From Candidatus Aalborgicola defluviihabitans (GTDB lineage Bacteria; Pseudomonadota; Gammaproteobacteria; Burkholderiales; Burkholderiaceae_C): a DNA stretch of 64,000 nucleotides. The stretch spans positions 682,001-746,000 of the forward strand of contig JADIXX010000003.1 in NCBI GenBank assembly GCA_016705575.1. Direction: 5' to 3'. Each line of letters opens with the position of its first letter. Positions within the stretch are counted from its first letter, which is position 1. The position numbers and the translations under genes were made by a program. Shown piece by piece: positions 16,972 through 24,691 of the stretch. Below the pieces are notes generated by a model. It was not told the origin of the DNA. It made no database searches and saw nothing but the letters and a program-made list of their open reading frames with translations.

Positions 16972-17129
16972 TATCGATGAACTTGGACGCTAGGACGTGT
17001 GGCAGCGCACTCCCATGAATTTGAGAACCCCCCGAGATTTTCTTTATGATCAGAAGTAAGAAATTTTTGATGAACCCAAGCCGAAGAACAACTGCCTCTG
17101 CCGTGCGGTTTTGTGCTCAATCGAAAATA

Positions 17130-17531
17130 CTAGAATTGACTCCATGCCGTTCTAAACTGCACATATTGAGAATCCCCACTTGAATATAGTGTTCCACTGG
17201 ATATCCCTAGATAAGCTATTTCAACCAACTCCTGAGATCTAAAGTAAAATTTATCATTCCAATTTTCGGATGATTTACCAATATCAGCAATAAGTAATTG
17301 AGAATCACTCTGGAATAGCAATTTCCCTACGATTCTGCTGAGATCTATCAAGTTTGGATTGCGTCCTAACAATCCTTGACAGACAGCGCCAGCCAGCCCG
17401 GATGCGTGACTCCTCATTTGCATCTGCCAGTGTTTGTCTGAGTTGCCCAAGACTCCCATTAAATCCAATAAGTTTTCCGAATGAACTAATGACTTTACAT
17501 ATAAATCACAAATCGATCTACTGAGATGCAA
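17130..17531 (-). CDS. AT-rich hypothetical protein, 133 residues
   Basis: A soluble, leucine- and serine-rich sequence starting MHLSRSICDLYVKSLVHSEN. It has no recognisable motif, signal peptide or membrane helix. Base composition is much lower in GC than the neighbours and resembles the glycosyltransferase gene at 17696-19264, so both were probably acquired together. It could be a C-terminal fragment of a longer protein, because the ATG is preceded by AT-rich noncoding sequence without a clear ribosome site. No function is inferred. Confidence 0.4.
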   Translation of the reverse strand: MHLSRSICDLYVKSLVHSENLLDLMGVLGNSDKHWQMQMRSHASGLAGAVCQGLLGRNPNLIDLSRIVGKLLFQSDSQLLIADIGKSSENWNDKFYFRSQELVEIAYLGISSGTLYSSGDSQYVQFRTAWSQF

Positions 17532-17695
17532 ATTGACTACAAATCAAATAGTCGCATTTTATTTCCAGTGGTCGTTCTGGATTTTCATTTGAAATAATAC
17601 CCTCAGTTATAGAAATATACTAAAAACAATCACACTTATTGGCCGATGCTGACAATGGTTTGATATAAGAATATATAAATACAAATTGAGTATTC

Positions 17696-19264
17696 TTAAA
17701 TGCTATTATGCTCCTTCTTCACTTTTTCAAGAAAAAGCTCCCATTTTGGTAGAACTTTCTCCGGCAAGTAACGGGACGAAATAGACTCTCCATTTTTACG
17801 CATTGTTTCCTGCAAGTAAGGGGCGTTGGTTTCATACAGCGCCTTTTTGAGAGCTTTTACCAGACTCATCGTTGCGTAGGGATCGAAGTATTCTGCAGCG
17901 TCTTCGTAAACCTCTCGATGAACGGGAATGTCAGAAGCAATTGTGATACCACCACTTGCCATTGATTCAACACCCGAAAAATCAAACCCCTCACCTAGGC
18001 TCGGACATACAGTCGCTACAGCGTGCCGGTAGAGGACGCGGAGATCGGGAGCGGGAACGGCGTTCAGCATAAATAACTGGCCGCGATCAATCCAGGTTTT
18101 GAATCCTTTAATGATTTCTTTGAAGTTCCAGCCTAGAGTACCAACAACAACCAATTTTATATTAGGATCAATATCTGCTTTAATCATCTCCCATGCCGCA
18201 AGCAGGCGGGTATGGTTCTTTCTAGGCTCAATAGTTGATACCACCAGAATATATCTAAAATTGTCATCGAACAGATGTTTCTTATAGAAAGCTTCTTGTT
18301 CGCGCAAGGTCAAAAATTTTGGAGATAGTCCGAGGTCTTTACCATCTGGGTCCAAACCATACAACCGTGATCTAATAATACCCGAGACCCGCTCAAAAGA
18401 TGAATTTTCGATGAAGTAATGGTGGGAAACCATGTTATAGATTGTTACCGCTCGATTGGCGACTTCTGGAAAGAGCCGAATCAAATCTCGTCGAGTTGCT
18501 TCTGATACACAGGCAAACCATGCGCCAGATTTAACATTACCCATCAAAGCATAGAAATGTGTTGCCTGATGGAGTGATTGATCTGAAATGGTGTGGGGCA
18601 TAAAAATCGGAATGGCGTCGTGATATCGAATCACGAGAGCCGTTTTTGAATTTGTGCGACCTGGATAGGGCGTTTGCCCAATAAATATATCAAATCCTTG
18701 TGTTTCCAGCGTTGGATATACAGCATCTGAATAGAAGCTCATCGAATTCAATCCGACCGTGTGCATGGTAGTCCATGGGATGGAACAAATCCGGTGGTCT
18801 GCCTTTGCAACCAAATCGAAATCAGAAGCAGGAAGTGTCTTGGCAAACAGTGTGCGCCAAGTAAAATCTTCAAATGAAGCTGACTCAAAACGAGTTAGTT
18901 TGACCATGCCAACATTCGTCAGAGTTAACAGTAACAGTTTTGAAGAAGATAGCCGCTTCTCAATAAAATCTAGCGCCACATCCAGCATGTTTCGGTATGG
19001 CTTTTCTGCCATCGAAACGACGACCCGTGAATAGCGATTAATCTTCTTGGCCTGAGTGAGCCTTTTCCAGAAAAATCCCTCATCCTTAGTCCCGCGCGCC
19101 AACACGCGATGGGATGTCTGTATCAATCCCTCGACATCCACCGATTCGATTTTTCGCAGTCCGCGGAATAGCAGGCGAACCTCTTGGGGAATGCCGGCAA
19201 ACCCCTCAAGGGCGGGGCGCATTTCAAGTAAAACTTTTATTTTTTTGGCAGCTTGATCATTCAT
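17696..19264 (-). CDS. Family-4 glycosyltransferase, AT-rich
   Basis: A 522-residue GT4/GT1-fold glycosyltransferase. The C-terminal half has the nucleotide-sugar-binding domain: YILVVSTIEPRKNHTRLLAA (around residue 340), then VVVGTLGW and CPSLGEGFDFSGVESMASG with the conserved E-x7-E-like signature, and SDIPVHREVYEDAAEYF. The N-terminal acceptor domain is divergent. No signal peptide; it probably acts at the cytoplasmic face on a lipid-linked or polysaccharide acceptor. GC content is clearly lower than in the flanking backbone, indicating recent horizontal transfer. Sugar and acceptor are unknown. It is transcribed in the same direction as the downstream unknown gene and the upstream GT90 gene. 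Confidence 0.85.
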   Translation of the reverse strand: MNDQAAKKIKVLLEMRPALEGFAGIPQEVRLLFRGLRKIESVDVEGLIQTSHRVLARGTKDEGFFWKRLTQAKKINRYSRVVVSMAEKPYRNMLDVALDFIEKRLSSSKLLLLTLTNVGMVKLTRFESASFEDFTWRTLFAKTLPASDFDLVAKADHRICSIPWTTMHTVGLNSMSFYSDAVYPTLETQGFDIFIGQTPYPGRTNSKTALVIRYHDAIPIFMPHTISDQSLHQATHFYALMGNVKSGAWFACVSEATRRDLIRLFPEVANRAVTIYNMVSHHYFIENSSFERVSGIIRSRLYGLDPDGKDLGLSPKFLTLREQEAFYKKHLFDDNFRYILVVSTIEPRKNHTRLLAAWEMIKADIDPNIKLVVVGTLGWNFKEIIKGFKTWIDRGQLFMLNAVPAPDLRVLYRHAVATVCPSLGEGFDFSGVESMASGGITIASDIPVHREVYEDAAEYFDPYATMSLVKALKKALYETNAPYLQETMRKNGESISSRYLPEKVLPKWELFLEKVKKEHNSI

Positions 19265-19501
19265 GTGTAGAAATTCCCTGGTTGCATTTGGCCGTCTTTA
19301 TATTCATAAACAGTGTCGACATCGGGAAAATCAAATAGCATACCGTCGTGTATTGCGGTGGTGCGTTTTGAAGATGTCACACGCGTCATGAGCTCGCGCG
19401 GTGCTCGCCTAAACTAAATCGGCGAACTGGGACCATTGCCAATTCAGGGCAAAAAGCCGCCGCTGCATACGCTTCGCTGAACAGTCTTGATCGTGCGGAA
19501 A

Positions 19502-20629
19502 CTAAAGAGTCGCCGGCCAACCTGCGGGGACAGGCTCGGCAAGGCTCTCGCGCAAACGGCGAATCATCCTACTCGTAACGTTACTGACTTCATAGACCAT
19601 CATCGCACGATCACGCGCGCGACTCGCAATCTCCTGACATTCGAAATCGTTGTTACGGCACCAGTCCAGCTTTTCGGCTAGATCCGAGCAGTCGTTGGCG
19701 ATAGGCACAAAGTGCTCCCACGGCGAAAACTGTTCAGTAAAAAAGGCGGTCCACGGCGATTCAAGCGAGAGTACCGTTGATCCGCTCATCATCTTCCATG
19801 CCCAAGCGCTCCAGGTGCGCGCGTAGCCGTCTGCATCGATGATGTAGCGATAGGCCAACTGTTCTGCGAGCGACACGTTTCTTCCAAGATAGACGTCAAC
19901 GGCGAGACTCTGACTCGCGACGGTATTCCTGATCAGGCGCCGGGGATTTAGCGTTGCGTCTTCAGCCGGGACGAAGAAATTGGCGTTCTCACCGTGATCG
20001 GCTCCAGCAAGGACAGCCCGAGGTCTTTTGTTGGCCCAGACGATGCGATGCGATTCCACTTCCGAGAAAAGCTCAACGTAATTGTTTTGCGTGAGATAGT
20101 GGGCATCCACAACGACGCAGGCGCTCGGATCGTCCCGGTGCGCACCCTGACACATGACCCAGTGGCGCGTTGGACTCACGATAGGCACCTCACCTGCCTC
20201 GCCACGCCATTCGGTCCAGTCCGCCATATCCGGTGGCACTACCCATCGATAATTTGGCGAAAACAACGTTCGTTCGCGCCAAGCATCATAGAAGCAGTAC
20301 GGAAACCAAATTGATGGAATCTCTAGCTGTGGCATGACACGCTCCGACAAAAAAGCAAGAAGCGTTTTAGTGCCGAAAGTGTGGAAAGTGTGGCTCACGT
20401 GCGTCGAATGTTGGCGCGCTAGCGCCTCAGGCGCACAGTACCAGCACTGCTCATCCTCAATCCACCCCATCAGGCAGACGTTTTGCGGCAGAGAATTGAT
20501 GCGGCACGAAAACACCTGCTCGAAGGCATGGATTGACATGAACCGCATCGTATCGACGGGGCGGGCGAGTGGCCCCAACGTCATGCGAACGCTCATCGGT
20601 GAGCTTTTATAGTCTTCGAATTTGCTCAT
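19502..20629 (-). CDS. Family-90 glycosyltransferase (CAP10-like)
   Basis: A 375-residue protein resembling GT90/CAP10 proteins, known from capsule xylosylation in fungi and also found in bacterial polysaccharide clusters. The best evidence is the C-terminal block with ADGYARTWSAWAWKMMSGS, TVLSLESPWTAFFTEQFSPW, and EHFVPIANDCSDLAEKLDW, the family's typical order of a buried helix, 'SP' donor loop and 'H-V-P' segment. Upstream, NKRPRAVLAG and DVYLGRNVSLAEQLAYRYI also fit. Xylose donors would be supplied by the UDP-xylose-forming enzymes encoded at 21.3-23.7 kb, which is suggestive. It overlaps the unknown fragment upstream by 4 bases. It appears intact. Confidence 0.7.
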   Translation of the reverse strand: MSKFEDYKSSPMSVRMTLGPLARPVDTMRFMSIHAFEQVFSCRINSLPQNVCLMGWIEDEQCWYCAPEALARQHSTHVSHTFHTFGTKTLLAFLSERVMPQLEIPSIWFPYCFYDAWRERTLFSPNYRWVVPPDMADWTEWRGEAGEVPIVSPTRHWVMCQGAHRDDPSACVVVDAHYLTQNNYVELFSEVESHRIVWANKRPRAVLAGADHGENANFFVPAEDATLNPRRLIRNTVASQSLAVDVYLGRNVSLAEQLAYRYIIDADGYARTWSAWAWKMMSGSTVLSLESPWTAFFTEQFSPWEHFVPIANDCSDLAEKLDWCRNNDFECQEIASRARDRAMMVYEVSNVTSRMIRRLRESLAEPVPAGWPATL

Positions 20630-20985
20630 CCGGAAAAGGCGTTTGTCAATTGAATTTTCTTTAGAAAGTCGAACTTACTCGCCAGAAATGCGGCGAAACT
20701 GCCAGACGCCGGAGCTACAGCAATTTGCTCGGTCACGAGTCTACTTGAGCGACACGTGACAGTAAACAGTTCATCTCTGCGCGAGCCACCGTCGACAGCT
20801 CGGTACCCGGTTTGGGAAGGGTGTCGTGGCTCAAAATACCGCACTTTATCATTACATATTTGCGCACTGCGAGCCACGGAGCCGGGTTGTTGTTCGTAGC
20901 GAATGAGCGGCAAATGCGAGTCGAGAAAATCGTGCGCTTTGTCGCGCTTTCCTACTTTTGACATACGCACAACGTCGACCAGCAT
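20626..20985 (-). CDS. Unrecognised protein or fragment upstream of the GT90 gene
   Basis: A 119-residue frame starting MLVDVVRMSKVGKRDKAHDF. The same frame continues upstream of this ATG (LCADGANTGYCFPYMLVDVV) to about 21030, so the gene may be the 3' end of something longer that is now broken. No motif is recognised and there is no signal peptide. The overlap of 4 bases with the GT90 gene suggests that they were once translationally coupled. Upstream frames between 21030 and 21120 are disrupted. Confidence 0.35.
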   Translation of the reverse strand: MLVDVVRMSKVGKRDKAHDFLDSHLPLIRYEQQPGSVARSAQICNDKVRYFEPRHPSQTGYRAVDGGSRRDELFTVTCRSSRLVTEQIAVAPASGSFAAFLASKFDFLKKIQLTNAFSG

Positions 20986-21120
20986 GTAGGGGAAACAGTA
21001 GCCGGTGTTGGCGCCATCCGCGCACAGGTTCCAACGTCATGTGCCGTGCAAGAACTACCACCCAGCGTGCCTCCATACTCCAGCAAGCCAGCGTATTGGA
21101 GCGATGTAAAGCGGCTGACC

Positions 21121-21330
21121 AGTACCCAGTACTGCAGCCAGTTGCTCGGCAATGAGAGCCTCGTCGTTTGCGGTGCCGCTGTAATCGCGGCAAAAGCTTG
21201 GTTCAGGGTCTGCGGGGCGCTCACCATGGGCGGTGGCTATGGCGGTGAGCAGGGCCGAGTCAATGCCAGCTAACAGAAAATGGCCGACCGGTACGTCGGC
21301 AATCTGGTGCGCCTTGCCGCAGCCGCACAT
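21121..21330 (-). pseudogene. Fragment of asparagine synthase (glutamine-hydrolysing)
   Basis: Seventy residues match the start of the synthetase domain: QIADVPVGHFLLAGIDSALL, with the PP-loop SGGIDS changed to LAGIDS, followed by NDEALIAEQLAAVLGT. The N-terminal glutaminase domain and the rest of the synthetase domain are missing. The altered PP-loop and truncation make it a pseudogene. Such AsnB-like enzymes are common in polysaccharide clusters, where they amidate sugars. It begins 3 bases after the stop of the UDP-glucuronate decarboxylase gene. Confidence 0.75.
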
Positions 21331-21333
21331 GGT

Positions 21334-22314
21334 TCAACTGGAGGACAGAAGTTGGTCAAAGTAGGCAATGGTCTTAACCAAGCCTTGTTGCAATTGCACT
21401 TGGGGCTGCCAGTCGTTCAGGTACGCGCGCGCACGGCTGATGTCGGGCTGGCGCTGCAGGGGGTCGTCAGCTGGCAGGGGCATGAAGACCATTTTGGAGC
21501 TGGAGCCTGTCAAGGCAATGACCAATTCGGCCAGTTGGCGGATGGTGAACTCCACCGGGTTACCCAGGTTGATAGGGCCAGGGAAACCGGGTGCGCCGTC
21601 GGCGCCACGGGGCAAATCCATGAAGCGGATGAAGCCTTCGATCAGGTCGTCTACATAGCAAAAGCTGCGGGTTTGCTGGCCGCTGCCGTACAGGGTTATG
21701 TCTTGGCCCTGCAGCGCTTGCATGATGAAGTTGCTGACCACGCGACCGTCATTGGGGTGCATGCGCGGGCCATAGGTGTTGAAGATGCGGGCCACGCGGA
21801 TGTCAAGCTTGTGCTGGCGGTAATAGTCAAAAAAAAGGGTTTCGGCGCAGCGCTTACCTTCGTCGTAGCAGCTTCGGATACCGATGGGGTTAACGTTGCC
21901 CCAGTAGGCCTCAGTCTGCGGGTGGACGGTAGGGTCGCCATAGACTTCGCTGGTGCTGGCCTGAAAGATCTTGGCGCGCAGGCGCTTAGCCAGGCCCAGC
22001 ATGTTGATGGCACCGTGGACACTGGTCTTGGTGGTTTGCACTGGGTCGTGCTGGTAGTGGATGGGGCTGGCAGGGCATGCCAGGTTGTAGATTTGGTCCA
22101 CCTCAAGGTACAGCGGAAAAGTCACATCGTGCCGAATGAACTCAAAGCGCGGATGGCCAAGCAAGTGCTCCACGTTGCGCTTGGTGCCGGTGAAGAGGTT
22201 GTCGGCACAGACAACGTCATCACCACGGGCGAGCAGCCGGTCGATCAGGTGTGAGCCCAAAAAGCCAGCGCCGCCGGTGACCAGAATGCGTTGGGTGGGG
22301 TTGTAGTTGCGCAT
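21334..22314 (-). CDS. UDP-glucuronate decarboxylase (UDP-xylose synthase)
   Basis: A 326-residue extended short-chain dehydrogenase that converts UDP-glucuronate to UDP-xylose through a bound NAD. The NAD-binding site is near the start (LVTGGAGFLGSHLIDRLL). The UXS-like 'YNLACPASPIHYQHDPVQT' segment, the STSEVYGDP motif and the catalytic Tyr/Lys in RSCYDEGKRCAET are all present. It also has the RIFNTYGPRMHPNDGRVV block typical of this enzyme. Length is normal for bacterial UXS. The gene begins 8 bases after the UDP-glucose dehydrogenase gene, so the pair forms an operon making UDP-xylose from UDP-glucose for surface polysaccharide. Confidence 0.93.
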   Translation of the reverse strand: MRNYNPTQRILVTGGAGFLGSHLIDRLLARGDDVVCADNLFTGTKRNVEHLLGHPRFEFIRHDVTFPLYLEVDQIYNLACPASPIHYQHDPVQTTKTSVHGAINMLGLAKRLRAKIFQASTSEVYGDPTVHPQTEAYWGNVNPIGIRSCYDEGKRCAETLFFDYYRQHKLDIRVARIFNTYGPRMHPNDGRVVSNFIMQALQGQDITLYGSGQQTRSFCYVDDLIEGFIRFMDLPRGADGAPGFPGPINLGNPVEFTIRQLAELVIALTGSSSKMVFMPLPADDPLQRQPDISRARAYLNDWQPQVQLQQGLVKTIAYFDQLLSSS

Positions 22315-22322
22315 ATTGGGGT

Positions 22323-23693
22323 TCAGTGGGTGTTGCGGCCAATGCCTGCGTACTGAAAGCCAGCAGCGGCCATGAAATCAGGCTCGAAAAGGTTGCGGCC
22401 ATCGATGACAACTGGGGTCTTCATGGCAGCCTTCAGGGCGGCCAGGTTGGGGCTACGGTAGGCCTTCCACTCGGTGACGATGATCAGTGCATCGGCACCT
22501 TGCACGGCTTGCATGGGTTTGGCTGCAAATTCAATGCGCTCCAACAGGGCGGGCGCATCGGCCAGGTCAAGTGCGACCACCCGCTGTGCTTCGTGTTCGG
22601 CCACCGGGTCATGCGCCACAATGCGCGCGCCGGCCCGCAGCAGCGCGCCGATGACGACCCGGCTGGGCGCGTCACGCATGTCATCGGTGTTGGGCTTGAA
22701 GGCCAGGCCCCACAGGGCAAAGGTCTTGCCTGACAGGTCGCGCCCAAAGCGCGCAAACACTTTGTTGACCAGCACGCTCTTTTGGTCGTGGTTGACGGCC
22801 TCAACGGCTTCCAGCATGCGCAGGGTTTGACCATGCTCGCGCCCGGTGCGAATGAGGGCCTGCACGTCTTTGGGGAAGCAACTGCCGCCGTAACCGGTGC
22901 CCGCATACAAAAAGCTGTAGCCAATGCGCGGGTCTGAGCCTATGCCCTGGCGCACCAGTTCGATGTCGGCCCCCACCTGGTCGGCCAGGTTGGCCAACTC
23001 GTTCATGAAACTGATGCGGGTGGCCAGCATGGCGTTTGCGGCGTATTTGGTGAACTCGGCACTCTTGACGTCCATCACGCGGGTGCGCTCGTGGTTGCGG
23101 TTGAATGGGGCGTAGAGCTGGCGCAATATGGCCAGGGCTTGTTGGCCAGCGGCGTCCGCGGCCACGCCCAGGACGATACGGTCCGGGCGGGTGAAGTCTT
23201 CTACCGCTGCGCCTTCTTTCAAGAATTCGGGGTTGGATACGACGCTGAAGGTGGGGCTTGCACTGGCAAAACGTGCGTTGAGTTCGGCCTGTATGGCGGC
23301 AGATACTTTGTCGGCAGTGCCAACGGGGACAGTGGACTTGTCTACCACCACCTTGTTATCCGTCATGTGGCGGCCAACGTTGCGGGCGGCGGCCAGCACG
23401 TATTGCAAGTCGGCGCTGCCGTCTTCGTCTGGCGGGGTGCCAACGGCGATGAATTGCACGCTGGCATGCGCCACACTGGCGGCCACGTCGGTAGAAAAGG
23501 TCAGCCGACCGGCTTCTATGTTGCGCTCGATCACCTCTTTGAGACCGGGCTCGTAGATCGGCACGCCTCCGCTGTTGAGAAGGTCGATTTTGGACTGGTC
23601 GATGTCCAGGCAAAACACATGGTTGCCCAAGTCTGCCAGGCAGGCCCCGGCGACTAGGCCGACGTAGCCGGTGCCGATGATGGTGATATTCAT
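22323..23693 (-). CDS. ugd: UDP-glucose 6-dehydrogenase
   Basis: A 456-residue enzyme oxidising UDP-glucose to UDP-glucuronate with two NAD. The N-terminal NAD domain starts MNITIIGTGYVGLVAGACLA. The catalytic cysteine lies in GYGGSCFPKDVQALI. The central helix contains KSAEFTKYAANAMLATRISF, and the C-terminal UDP-binding domain includes WGLAFKPNTDDMRDAPS. All key residues appear present and the length is normal. It is the first gene of the ugd-UXS operon, whose product feeds glycosyltransferases such as the nearby GT90 enzyme. This pair looks like the healthy core of an otherwise decaying polysaccharide cluster. Confidence 0.96.
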   Translation of the reverse strand: MNITIIGTGYVGLVAGACLADLGNHVFCLDIDQSKIDLLNSGGVPIYEPGLKEVIERNIEAGRLTFSTDVAASVAHASVQFIAVGTPPDEDGSADLQYVLAAARNVGRHMTDNKVVVDKSTVPVGTADKVSAAIQAELNARFASASPTFSVVSNPEFLKEGAAVEDFTRPDRIVLGVAADAAGQQALAILRQLYAPFNRNHERTRVMDVKSAEFTKYAANAMLATRISFMNELANLADQVGADIELVRQGIGSDPRIGYSFLYAGTGYGGSCFPKDVQALIRTGREHGQTLRMLEAVEAVNHDQKSVLVNKVFARFGRDLSGKTFALWGLAFKPNTDDMRDAPSRVVIGALLRAGARIVAHDPVAEHEAQRVVALDLADAPALLERIEFAAKPMQAVQGADALIIVTEWKAYRSPNLAALKAAMKTPVVIDGRNLFEPDFMAAAGFQYAGIGRNTH

Positions 23694-23843
23694 GGCGTTA
23701 GTATCGGCCAGGCATTACCAGTTTGGTGGGGTTTGCCCACAGGCAATGCCCGGGCGGAACTGGCTGACATGTTGGAAGCTTCCCTGTAATCTTTTTGGAC
23801 CAGTTCTTTTTGGTATAGCTCTTTGTTAAACCCCGTGATTTTA

Positions 23844-23978
23844 GTTAACTGGGCAATTTACCTGGTGCCGGACGGCGGCAAGGTGGGTGCCCAAGTGGTG
23901 GCAGCGGCAACGCCTGGGGGGGTCGTGTGTTTGAGCACGAACACGGGCAAGGCGCTGGAGACGGTGTTGGCTCGTTAA
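23844..23978 (+). pseudogene. Ancient remnant of a uvrA 3' end
   Basis: The frame VNWAIYLVPDGGKVGAQVVA and onward, ending GKALETVLAR and stop, aligns with the last 44 residues of UvrA (ADWVIDLGPDGGNAGGQVVA and onward, VALKAVLAR). About two thirds of positions agree. There is no start and no upstream UvrA sequence. It marks the right edge of the accessory region, which starts at the 3' end of the complete uvrA gene. Confidence 0.8.
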
Positions 23979-24001
23979 AGACGTCAGCCTCATTTTAATT
24001 T

Positions 24002-24038
24002 ACCCGGATATAATTACTGAATTAATTAAACCCGGATA
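24002..24038 (+). promoter_or_regulatory. Direct repeat upstream of the DUF2239 gene, possible operator
   Basis: Two copies of ACCCGGATA (24002-24010 and 24030-24038), 28 bases apart start to start, flank an AT-rich stretch (TATAATTACTGAATTAATTA) that includes a TATAAT-like box at about 24009. The arrangement just before the ATG at 24044 suggests binding of a regulator over the promoter. The protein that binds is not known. Confidence 0.45.
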
Positions 24039-24043
24039 AATAT

Positions 24044-24679
24044 ATGACATGGTTAGACACCGCATGCACCGCGTTTGAGGGCAGTACCTGCATTGCCAGT
24101 GGTTCCTTGCGGGACGTGGCTTTGGCCACCAAGCCTGTGGTGGACCGCTGGGCCAGCAGCATCAGCCCGCCACCCGTGCTGATTTTTGACGATGCCACCA
24201 GCGAGGTGGTGGAACTGGATTGGCGTGGCTCCCTTGCTGATTTTCTGACACGGCTGAACGCACAAAACCACGCCATGACGCTGGCCATGCCACCCGCCTC
24301 GGTGGAAGAGGCGCCCACACCGGCCGAGGCCCCACGCGGACCGGGGCGGCCCAAGTTGGGGGTGTCACCCCGGGAAGTCACTCTGCTGCCGCGCCACTGG
24401 GAATGGCTGGCGCGCCAGCCCGGCGGCGCCTCTGTGGCTTTGCGCAAGCTGGTGGAAACCGCGCGCCTTTCATCCGAAACCAAAGACCGCGTGCGCCACT
24501 GCGGTGCGGTAACCTACAAATTCATGTCCACTATGGCCGGGCACGAGGCGGGTTTTGAAGAGGCCAGCCGTGCGCTGTTTGCTGGTGACCACGCGGGTTT
24601 TGCGGCGCGCGTGGCGCCCTGGCCCGCCGATGTGCAGGCCCATTTGCTCAAAATATCAACCCACGCCTTTGCGGCGTGA
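24044..24679 (+). CDS. DUF2239 family protein
   Basis: A 211-residue soluble protein that I recognise as DUF2239. Landmarks are the N-terminal TACTAFEGSTCIASGSL, a central linker with GPGRPKLGVSPREVTLLP, and the block HWEWLARQPGGASVALRKLV, followed by a helical C-terminus (YKFMSTMAGHEAGFEEASRA). The middle block resembles a ribbon-helix-helix-like or DNA-contacting surface, but the function of the family is not established. It ends 12 bases before the MATE gene, so the two are probably co-transcribed. The ACCCGGATA direct repeat lies immediately upstream. Confidence 0.85.
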   Translation: MTWLDTACTAFEGSTCIASGSLRDVALATKPVVDRWASSISPPPVLIFDDATSEVVELDWRGSLADFLTRLNAQNHAMTLAMPPASVEEAPTPAEAPRGPGRPKLGVSPREVTLLPRHWEWLARQPGGASVALRKLVETARLSSETKDRVRHCGAVTYKFMSTMAGHEAGFEEASRALFAGDHAGFAARVAPWPADVQAHLLKISTHAFAA

Positions 24680-24691
24680 CCAGAGAGTCCC

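Noticed and set aside
23844..23978. Tail remnant as a site-specific attachment site
   Set aside because: It is too diverged from the other uvrA ends to be an att repeat, and no integrase gene or remnant is present. A duplication remnant explains it better.
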